In this document: piece after piece, positions 55,676 through 64,000 of the stretch
How positions within the stretch are numbered: the first letter of the stretch is position 1
How the letters are laid out: the number at the start of each line of letters is the position of its first letter
Source: Vitellaria paradoxa
Lineage: Eukaryota > Streptophyta > Magnoliopsida > Ericales > Sapotaceae
Direction: 5' to 3'
DNA: 64,000 nucleotides
NCBI GenBank assembly: GCA_019916065.1
Contig: CM034241.1
Location: forward strand, 13,181,223-13,245,222
Position numbers and translations under genes: made by a program
Notes under the pieces: model-generated
Databases searched by the model: none
The model's input: the letters and a program-made list of their open reading frames with translations, nothing else
Told to the model about the DNA's origin: nothing

Positions 55676-57299
55676 ACACTACATGTTCTTATACTTAAGG
55701 ATATTTCAACTGTAATATTTTAAGGTAGTTAGTTTCCATGTAAAGTTAGACCATAGAAAGTTATGAACTATAAGCTTGTCAGTACTAAACATGGTTTGCA
55801 GCCCCAAAGTTATGGTATCATGGCCCATACAATATTCTTAAATTTGCATTTGCTTTTCTTTTTGATCCCGATGAGTAGGAACCCCTGAAAGTAACTCACG
55901 ATGATCACCTCTTTGGGTGGTCACGCTCACACTAGATGAAAATTCCAACAATACGATATCGAATATTTAGACTATGGCAAGGCAATATCAAATGGATAAG
56001 CTGTGCATAGAGAAACTGGGGTGCCTAGCATACTTCTTCACATACTAGAAAAAAAATAAGAATCACTCGAATCATTTTACTTTCCATAAGATAATAGATC
56101 ATTTGAACTTAGAAACATTACGATCGGAAGTCTTTAGCAATAACATTATTTAAAGTTACAAACTAGTGGACTTAGAACTAAAATTTCAGCAACGAAATGA
56201 TTTCTATAACAAGTAATGACCTTGAAGGAAGGTGTCTAGCACAATAATAGTGTTGCATGGATTTGAATAACTAGCTAGGTTAGTACAAGTACAAGTCAGT
56301 CATACGAACAAATGTTTAGATTGCACATGAGGAGAGTTTTAAAAATTTACGTGCCAGCCTAAATTAGAAGCAATTAATGGTATTGAAATTTGAGACTCCT
56401 CTGGAAAAATTATAGATTTGTATATATTTATTTTGAAAGAAGTTAGACTCACAGGTTTCTTACAAAGTTAACATGTATAGTTCAAAATATACTTCCCATT
56501 TGAACAAATACTAAGAATCTAATAAAGGATGTGCGATCAAATTAACACCTATGTCAGCTTTGCAAATTGCCTAGAAGTTTGGCCATATTTTAATTTTGAT
56601 ATTAAATGGAACCTAATATCCATTTATTGATAATAATTAGAAGTCTGGCCAAATTTTGCCCAAAGATAGAAACACACAAATATAGTGTTAGCTTTGGAAA
56701 GTAAAGAAAATCCCCAACAATTCTTATTATCACCAACTGACAAACTCCGTTTTATCCCCATATTAGTAAAATAAACTTGGTTTCATCTAATCTAATTTTG
56801 AAATTTCGAAACTTTGAAGGCTAACCCCCTCCCAAAACTCAAATCTTTCGACAGCAACAATCAATTAAAACTATTAGTTTTGTAAAAAAAAAAGAGAAAA
56901 AATAAAAGGCAACAAGTTAAAATTAATAATAAGACAATGGTCATGAAATTGATAAAGAACTAGAAAACTCACCCTTTTGCGTCTGAATTGGGTAGTTCCC
57001 CAAATCCTCCAAATGTTATGTAGTGGCAGAAAAGAGATAATAAAGGAATGCCAAATATGCAACGTAGGTAAAGGCAATAGTTGACAATGCAACATTGGTG
57101 AACGGTGGAGACACATAATCGTCACAGTGGATGATGTAGTAGAGCAGCAACTGGAAGGAAATTGAGGAAGAATAGGGTAGCTGAGGTATGTGGCTGAGGG
57201 TGACCAGGGTAGAGGTAGGTTCTGTAGTTGAGGGTGACTAGTAAAGGAGGCATGATGGTTAGTCGCACGAGCAATCAGTAGCAAACGTAGCAAGAAGAA
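55676..57299. other. Intergenic stretch, no gene supported
   Basis: A 139-codon minus-strand open frame (56874-57293) has no recognised motif and a composition consistent with chance, or with the end of a CACTA-like repeat. Otherwise nothing seen. Confidence 0.5.
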
Positions 57300-57646
57300 G
57301 CTGAAGGCATGAATGAATGAAAAATAGAAAAGGAAAAGAAACAGGGGTTTTTAAATAGCCTAAAGCGATGTCGTTTTAAGTGTTTCACATATCTATTTAC
57401 AAACTAGTTAGTTGGGAAATGTCAAATAAACATTTCATCACCAACAATTTGGTCGTCAAAAGTCTTTGTTAGCATTAAATTCATAAGGGAAATATTTTGG
57501 AAGCAAAATTTTCTCTTTACCAACTAAATTAATATTTGGTTGGCGAATGAACACTTTTAACTACCATTTGGTCTCCAAATGCTATGCTTTCTGTGACCAA
57601 ACTTATTTAGTCAGCAAAAACAAAACTATTAGAAACCAACTAGTTA
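57300..57646. mobile_element. CACTA-type subterminal fragment
   Basis: Begins with AGCCTAAAGCGATGTCGTTT (57358), then TTTGGTCGTCAAAAGTC units. About 57440-57640 is a diverged direct repeat of about 57930-58150. Confidence 0.5.
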
Positions 57647-57648
57647 CA

Positions 57649-58217
57649 CTATAATAAATCACATTATTGGCGATCACTTTTGCCGACCAAGCATAATTTG
57701 GTCGCTAATTGTTATATATTTACTAACCAATTGGTCGGCAATAGAAAGAAAATTGGCACTAGTATTGCTGAACTTTTGTTAACAAAAATTTATCATTTCT
57801 TGACCAAAAATTTACTCGGCAAAGACACCAAGATTTTTTTTGACTTTTTCGTGACTAGTTGGTCATTAATTTTGTAAAATTATAGTCGGAAATTTTCAAA
57901 AAATATTAAAACATTCCTCGACTAATTTTTTTTGTTGCCAAAAGTCCTTTTTGGCACTAAAATTCTGGGGAATTTTTTTTGAAGCAAATTAATTTTTCTC
58001 CCTTTGCTAACTAAACTAATAGTTAGACAACAAAGAGACACTTTTAGTAACCATTTGGTTACCAAATGTCATGTTTTTAGTGACCAAAAACTATTTGATT
58101 GGCAAAAATAAACTATTAGCGACCAAATGATTTTTAGTCGATAAAAATACACATTTAGTGAACAAATTTAATTTTGGTTGGGAAAAGTATGTTGGCAAAA
58201 ATGTTATTTCTTGTTGT
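57649..58217. mobile_element. CACTA-type MITE
   Basis: Start CACTATAATAAATCACATT and end (complement) CACAACAAGAAATAACATTT are inverted, 569 bp. The interior consists of repeated TTGGTCGnCAA / TTTGGTTACCAAATG units, typical of CACTA subterminal regions. No 3-bp duplication is evident. Confidence 0.65.
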
Positions 58218-58492
58218 GGATCAAGTTAAATCGGCCAAAAATCTATCAACCAAATATCTTTGTAGAATCAAAACAAATTAGCCGAATATATTTACGAAAT
58301 CAGTTGAATATTTTATATCCAAGACTAAATCAAATACCAGCCAAATTTCCTTTGAAGATAAATATCAAAATTCTTAGTGGTAGAACAAAATCTAAAAAGT
58401 AACAAATGATGATTTTATTTGAGACAAATCTTATTAGCCTGATTATGAAAGCCCCAAACAAATCTCATTGGGCCGATATAGTAGATACAAAA
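58218..58492. other. Spacer before the Gypsy element, no gene seen
   Basis: AT-rich. May contain the true start of the Gypsy LTR if 58493 is not it. Confidence 0.4.
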
Positions 58493-59400
58493 TGTTGGGC
58501 AAAATAATACTTTGACGTACGAAATGCCGAACAAGTATAGTCAAGGTGCCACGTGGCCCAATACCGAGCATATTTGTGTGAGCCATGTAGTCATTCGCTG
58601 AGCACGTTGCAGCGTGACAAGTGGCGTTCCGCCGAACAGTTGATTGATGGCACGAGAGCTCCACGTGAGTGTTATACACGAACACGTGTCTTTGGGTTAA
58701 TATTCCAAGGGATACCGTAATTCTCAGTATCTATGGATAATGTGTTGCTACGTGGCTATAGCCGAAGACCTCAATAGCCAATTTGTTCGGCCCATCGATT
58801 GGCGGTTACTAAATGTTGGGCCTGGGACCCACAACCTTAACGATGGGTCATAACCATAAATGCACCATAGTTATGACTGAACTAGGTATTTATCTCTGAG
58901 GAAGTAACTAAGTCAGCTCATTTCATTATGAGTAGTTGACGGATGTGACAGGAAGACAGTTTGACCCTGGAATTCTGACTATATTGTCGTGTTTAACTAC
59001 CAGAACCATTAAATAAAAGGCATGGAGTATTAAATGAAAGGTATGAGGCATTAAATGGACTGTGAAAGGTATTTAAAGCAAGGAAAGAAAAAAGGAACAC
59101 GGAAGCACGGATGATATCAAATCATAGGTATATTTTATTTATTGTTCACATTACTATAAATAGGACATTCCACTGAACAATTATGGTAAGCTGACTATTG
59201 CCAACTTAAGCTACTACTCATTTCTTCTCTGAAAAAGCTTTCTTCTTTGAGTGACTTGCTGACTTAAGCATCGGAGGGTTTTCCGGCCAGAGACCTCCAC
59301 TCCGACCGTAACCTTTCTTTTGTCTTTATTTAGCAAGTCGTCGATTGCATTTTCGGTTGGCGTGATCAGTAGTTCTGGCGGTAAATTTTGCTGCCGAACA
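58493..59400 (+). repeat. 5' LTR of the Tat-type Gypsy
   Basis: TGTTGGGC at 58493 and GCCGAACA ending at 59400 are inverted ends. TATAAATA at 59155-59162 is a likely TATA box. An alternative start TGTTGGGCC exists at 58814. No 3' LTR in the window to settle it. Confidence 0.55.
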
Positions 59401-59420
59401 TTTCGCGCCCACCGTGGGGC
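59401..59420 (+). promoter_or_regulatory. Primer-binding region
   Basis: CGCGCCCACCGTGGGGC follows the LTR end. It resembles the TGGCGCC-type PBS region of plant Gypsy elements, with the first bases altered. I do not assign the tRNA. Confidence 0.6.
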
Positions 59421-59497
59421 ACGTTGTTTAGCCCTGTCTTGTCGTTCATTAGCCATTTTCTCAGTTCTTTACCAAGTTTCTAGCATTTATTCACACG

Positions 59498-61120
59498 ATG
59501 ACTTCAGGAGGAAACACTACTCCACCACCATCTCCACGGGTAGAGGACGGTTCCACCCTTGCCAAAACTAAAGGGAGTGCGTTAGTTATCCGGACTCCGA
59601 GTCTAGAGCACGCCAGGAGGAGGAAAATGGAGGACCCAGAGGCACTAAAACGAAGAGAGGAGTTGATGGCTAAGGCCAGCGAAAAGCAAGCAGAATTGGA
59701 GGAGATTCTATTGGAATTAAGCAAGGAAAAGGGAAAGTCTACCGCGGGCCATGCAGTCGATTCTGATCAATCTGATTCAGAATCCGACAAAAGTTATGAT
59801 GCTCTCTATGAGGACCCCACTGAGGAAGATGAAGGGGACACCTATGAACAAGAGGAGGTGTACTCTCGCTCGCGACGTGATGTTACTTCTTCTAGGAAGG
59901 GCGTGCGCCACGTGAAAACCATTGAAAAACGTGGCACGAGATCTGACGTTGACCCGTTCACCAAAGCGCACCTTAAAAAGAGTTCATCAAAAAAGACTCC
60001 AGAGGCGCACTCAGAAGATGCGTATGGCTCTGATGAGGAAGAGGTAACTTTGTGACGCAAAAGGGCGGGAAAAACGAAGTTAGAGGAATGGGGGTATGAA
60101 GAGGATTGGGGTGGTCAGGGCCAGAGCACACGCATGATGGCAAGGAAAGCTTTGGGGAGGATCTCAGCCTCTTCGTTCATCAATGAAATTACTGATGCAG
60201 AGCCTCCGGAGAAGTTCCAAACTCCAAGGCTTAACCTCTATGATGGAAGGACAGACCCCCTGGCCCACTATCGCCATTACATGCAAGCAATGACGTTATA
60301 GAGCAGCAACGATCATCTCATGTGCAGAGTATTCCCTTCCAGTTTGGAGGATACGGCACTCCAATGGTTCCATAAATTGCCCCCTGGCAGTATCTGGAGC
60401 TGGCAGCAACTGGCGGAGGAATTCGTCACCCGATTTTTGGCTAACACAAAACAGCCAAAGACCGCCGACATTCTCCTCACTATGAAGAGAAAAGCTGAAG
60501 AATCATTGAGAGATTATTCCCGCCGGTATTTGGAGCTATGTAATGAGGTGGGAGATTGTTCAAAGCAACTGGTCGTCACTTCATTCAAGTTGGGGTTGCG
60601 AAAAGAGGATAGGCTGTGGCTCTCCTTGACCAAAAAGCCCGCGGCCAATATGTCAGACCTCATGTGCCGGATTGAGAAATATGCTAAGGTGGAGGACGAG
60701 ACACAGCCGGCTAAACAGAAAGAAGAAAGATCCCAAGACTAAAGGGGAAACAAAAGCCGGGAAAGAGGCCCCCAATTCCTGAATAAAGAGAAATCCGTCT
60801 TCGAGGCGATCAATACCGTGTTCAAGGTGCCAATCTTCAAGATCCTCCCTCAAATCAAGAATAAGCCATACTTCAGGTGGCCCAGGAAACTGTCAGATTT
60901 TCCTGGAAAGAAGAATTCCAAGGACTACTGTGCATACCAGTAAGACATGGGGCACCGCACCGGGTCTTGCCGATCATTGCGGCAGCATCTGGAGGAATTG
61001 GTACGGAAGGGCCACCTGAAAGATTTCGTAGATGAGGGTAGAATCAGGGAGGCAGCCCCCAAGATAGAGAGCACAGGAGGCAACGAGAAGAGATAGCCGA
61101 GGATGAGACTGCCAAGGAGG
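59498..61120 (+). pseudogene. Tat-type gag, interrupted by stops
   Basis: ATG at 59498 (MTSGGNTTPPPSPRVEDGST) opens 185 residues, with an AELEEILLELSKEKGK coiled-coil-like part and acidic Ser-rich stretches, to TGA at 60053. The frame continues to a retrotransposon Gag domain (FQTPRLNLYDGRTDPLAHY near 60216, WFHKLPPGSIWSWQQLAEEF near 60365). In-frame stops lie at about 60299 (TAG) and 60740 (TAA). A CAYQ..MGHRTGSCRSLRQH segment (about 60928) is the zinc-knuckle-type region with one stop inside. Frame 2 throughout, so the gaps are nonsense mutations rather than separate genes. Confidence 0.85.
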
Positions 61121-61130
61121 TGTAACCCCC

Positions 61131-62583
61131 ACTAAGAGCTAGGCCACGTAGAGATGTTACTAGACCTGCAGTCATCCATGTCATCCATATAGAGCAGCGG
61201 CCCCAGAGCGTCATCAACCATGCCCTTAATTCACAAAGACGAGAAATCTTGGGTGTTGCGGGTCAGCCGAGCAAACGCCTGAGAAAAGCTACCACGGAAG
61301 GAATCACCTTTCGTGAAGACGAGTATTCTGGTGTTCAGTCGCCGCACAATGATGCCCTGGTAATTACTTTGGGCATGTTCGACTCTAAAGTTAGGAGAAT
61401 TTTGGTTGACGCAGGAAGTTCAACAGAGGTCATGTTCCTGAGCTTGTTTAAGAAGCTCGGATTGATTGAAGAGGATTTGGAACCGGCAGAATGCCCCCTC
61501 ATAGGGTTCAATTTTGCCCCTGTCTGGCCTCTTGACAAGGTTGTTATTCCTGTCCGTGTGGGCCCAGTGGAGCAAGAGGTTGAGTTCACTGTTGTGGATT
61601 CTCCTTCTTTTTACAATGCTATAGTAGGAAGGTCGTGGATTCACGCCTTGAAGGCGGTCCCCTCAACCTACCATCAGGTGCTGAAGTTTCCATATGGTGG
61701 GGAAAGGGTCTCTATCTTGGGGGACCAAGACATCTCTCAGAAGTGCTTCACTGTAGCCCTCAAATCAAAGACCATTCCCGAACAAGTCCAATTGACCGAG
61801 CTGCCTGAGGACGCCCCGAAAATCGATGATGTCGGCGGCGATCCACAGAAGAAAGCCATTGAATGCTTAGAGAAGTATCAGATTGGACCCATCGAGGATG
61901 ACAAGTTCTTTTTGGTTGGCACAAATTTAAGTGCCGAAGGGAAACTAGAACTGACGGAGATGCTGTTGAAGAATATTGGAACATTTGCCTGGACTCCACA
62001 TGAAATGCCAGGTATTTCCCCTGAAATTATGACTTATAAGCTGAATGTGAATCCGCGGGTAAAACCTGTGGTACAAAAGGCAAGGAGGTCAGCTCTCCAG
62101 CATGCGGAGGCTATCATAGAGGAGGTCGGCCGATTGTTAGAGGCTGAAGCCATCCGGGAAGTTTCATATCCAGAGTGGTTAGCCAACACGGTCGTGGTTA
62201 AGAAGAAGAATGAGAAATGGAAAGTTTGCGTAGATTACACAGACCTGAATAAAGCCTGCCCAAAGGATCCACTTCCCCTACCGAAGATCGATCAACTCGT
62301 TGACTCAACGGCTGGATGTTCCAGGATGTCGTTCCTAGACGCATATAGGGGATACCACCAGATCCCCATGTTCGGCCCTGATGAGGAAAAGACTTCTTTC
62401 ATAACTCCTCGAGGTATATATTGTTATAGGGTTATACCATTTGGATTGAAGAACGCTGGAGCCACCTACCAATGGTTAGTCACGAAAATATTCAAAGAAG
62501 ACCTCGGACAGACGATGGAGGTCTACATTGATGACACGGTGGTAAAAAGTAAGAAGCCGAACACTCATCTTCAACATCTCTAG
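61131..62583 (+). pseudogene. Tat-type protease and reverse transcriptase (to first stop)
   Basis: The frame differs from gag. INHALNSQRREILGVAG leads into the aspartic protease: LVDAGSSTEVMFLSLFKKLG (about 61403) contains the DxGSS active site with Ala in place of the usual Thr. RT motifs: WLANTVVVKKKNEKWKVCVD (about 62178), KDPLPLPKIDQLVD, SFLDAYRGYHQI, ITPRGIYCYRVIPFGLKNAG and the catalytic YIDD (about 62524-62535). The frame ends in TAG at 62581-62583 directly after HLQHL, where related elements continue. The same frame goes on at 62584. Confidence 0.9.
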
Positions 62584-64000
62584 TATGTCTTTTCGACCCT
62601 TGACTGGTACGGGTTGAAATTAAATGCTACCAAGTGTGCCTTCGAAGTTGGCTCGGGTAAATTTTTTGGCCACTTGGTGAGCAGAAGGGGGATTGAAGCT
62701 GATCCTGATCAAATACAAGCCATCCAATCAGTTTCTCCTCTGCGCACTAAAAAGGAAGTCCAAAAGCTCATAGGAACGGTGGCGGCGCTCAACCAGTTCA
62801 TCAGTAGGTCATTTGACAAATGCCGACCATTCTTCAGATTATTAAAGGGTGCAAATAAGATGCAATGGGATGCTGAGGCAGACACGGCACTAGAGAAACT
62901 TAAAGAATATCTGACAACTGTCCCGATATTGTCAACACCGCAGCCGGGGGACACTTTGCAACTGTATCTGGCAATTTCAAAACATGCAGTCAGTGTCGTC
63001 TTGTTAAGGGAGGAAAAAGGGAAGCAACATCCTATTTAATATATGAGCAAGACAATGCAAGGGGCAGAGACCAGATACCTTCCCGTAGAAAAGTTAACCT
63101 TGGCGTTGGTGATGGCTTCCAGGAAGTTAGCCCACTATTTCCATGCCCATACCATTAAGGTGGTCACCGATCAGCCAATTGGCCATCTATTAAACAGGGC
63201 TGACGTATCTGGTAGGATGGCCAAATGGGCAGTTTCCCTCGACGCATTTGATATAAAATTTATTCCAAGAACCGCAATAAAGGCTCAAGTATTGGCCGAT
63301 TTTGTAGCGAAATTTACCACCTCAGCTCCAGGCCCGGCGCAAGAAGTATGGCAAGTAGAAATAAGGTCTGCCCCAGCCGAACATGGCGAGGCCGAACAAC
63401 TTTGGCAAATTGAGGTTGATGGGTCTTCGTCTAGGAAGGGCGGTAGTGTAGGCATTGTTTTAACTACGCCAGAAGGGGTTACTATTGAACATGCAATAAA
63501 ACTTGGATTTGAGGTTACGAATAATGAGGCAGAATATGAAGCTCTCCTTGCCGGGCTCAATATTGCCCGGCGGTTGATGGCCAAAGATGTGGTAATAAAG
63601 ACTAACTCCCAGTTGGTGGCCAACCAGCTGAAGGGTGAGTATATGGCTAGAAGTGAGAAGATGGCAGAGTATTTACAGTTGGCAAAGAAGAAGATTGAAG
63701 ATTTTAATAAAGCTAGTGTGGAGCTCATTAGGAGAGATCATAATGCTTATGTTGACGCACTTGCTGCGCTGGTTGCATCTTCTCGAATAAGGTTCACCGA
63801 TCAGGTTTTCTTGGAAGTTCTTAAGAAGCTAAGCATAATAAAAGATGAAGGCGTAATGTGTACTGAGTTGGCTCCATCCTAGATGGATCCAATCATTGTT
63901 TACCTAAAGGATGGGACTCTCCCAGAGGACAAAACAGAAACGAAGAAGCTGAGGATAAAGGCTACCAGGTTTTGGCTTTCTCCTAATCATAAGCTGTATA
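62584..64000 (+). pseudogene. Tat-type RT end, RNase H and second (archaeal-type) RNase H
   Basis: Same frame as 61131-62583. LNATKCAFEVGSGKFFGHLV (about 62620) and a QKLIGTVAALNQFISRS connection lead into the Gypsy RNase H, with in-frame TAA at 63037-63039. TRYLPVEKLTLALVMASRKL (63070), HTIKVVTDQPI and AKWAVSLDAFDIKFIPRT follow. The second RNase H reads LWQIEVDGSSSRKGGSVGIV (about 63400) and FEVTNNEAEYEALLAGL (about 63510), with the expected Asp and Glu residues. In-frame TAG at 63880-63882, then more pol sequence to the window edge (PIIVYLKDGTLPED). Confidence 0.9.

Larger units (their letters stand above)
58493..64000 (+). mobile_element. Gypsy retrotransposon of Tat type, 5' part (runs off the right edge)
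   Basis: 5' LTR, PBS, gag, then protease-RT-RNase H-second RNase H in the Gypsy order. The second, archaeal-type RNase H is the hallmark of the Tat group (Ogre/Retand/TatI-III). Integrase and the 3' LTR would lie beyond 64000. GC content is visibly higher than in the flanking DNA. In-frame stops in gag and pol, and a frame change between them, show it is inactive. Confidence 0.9.

Noticed and set aside
56874..57293. 139-codon minus-strand open frame
   Set aside because: No recognisable domain. It could be part of a CACTA-like repeat end; not enough to call a gene.
46265..58217. One complete CACTA element ending at 58217
   Set aside because: The right-type CACTA end at 58217 already pairs with 57649, and I found no left end before 46265.

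Overview
This window is plant nuclear DNA, most likely from a eudicot. It is AT-rich and contains no intact host gene that I can recognise. Nearly everything identifiable is a transposable element or its debris: Copia and Gypsy LTR retrotransposons, a LINE, SINEs, hAT, CACTA and Mutator-like DNA transposons, and several kinds of MITE. The only host-gene trace is a broken reverse-strand fragment resembling the plant mitochondrial calcium uniporter (MCU), near 26.1-26.7 kb. Many coding remnants carry stops and frameshifts. Boundaries were therefore drawn mainly from paired ends (LTRs, terminal inverted repeats, target-site duplications), read by eye.

Layout. 1-4.1 kb: decayed Copia element on the minus strand, running off the left edge and split by a 1.4-kb insertion. 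4.10-13.97 kb: an old plus-strand Copia with both LTRs. Its 5' part is replaced by an inverted piece of another Copia, and its integrase is interrupted by a young, nearly intact 5.28-kb Copia (6584-11866) with 184-bp LTRs and a perfect 5-bp target duplication. 14.0-16.2 kb: Copia debris, a 5'-truncated LINE with a 15-bp target duplication, and a MITE. 16.2-20 kb: LTR-like sequence holding two SINE-like pieces. 20-25.9 kb: LTR-like sequence, copy 1 of a segmental duplication, and AT-rich DNA. 26-30.8 kb: MCU pseudogene and a dead hAT element. 31.3-34.7 kb: a roughly 131-bp minisatellite split by a solo LTR. 34.85-37.6 kb: copy 2 of the segmental duplication. 37.7-44.6 kb: Tourist-like MITEs and a second dead hAT, interrupted by a solo LTR. 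44.8-45.7 kb: a 444-bp two-unit tandem repeat. 46.3-52.5 kb: a CACTA TNPD transposase pseudogene on the minus strand, split by a solo LTR and by a MULE. 52.5-58.2 kb: MITEs, a leader-like repeat and CACTA-type MITEs. 58.5 kb to the right edge: a Gypsy element of Tat type (second, archaeal-type RNase H), with stops, continuing past the window.

The genes do not form a pathway. The biology is a history of insertions: element into element, full LTR elements reduced to solo LTRs, and two copies of an old duplication that picked up different insertions and so serve as each other's empty-site controls. I did not find a convincing new molecular system. The most informative items are the young Copia with a single amber codon, the chimeric 5' end of its host element, the duplication pair, and the inverted pair of related solo LTRs around a tandem repeat.
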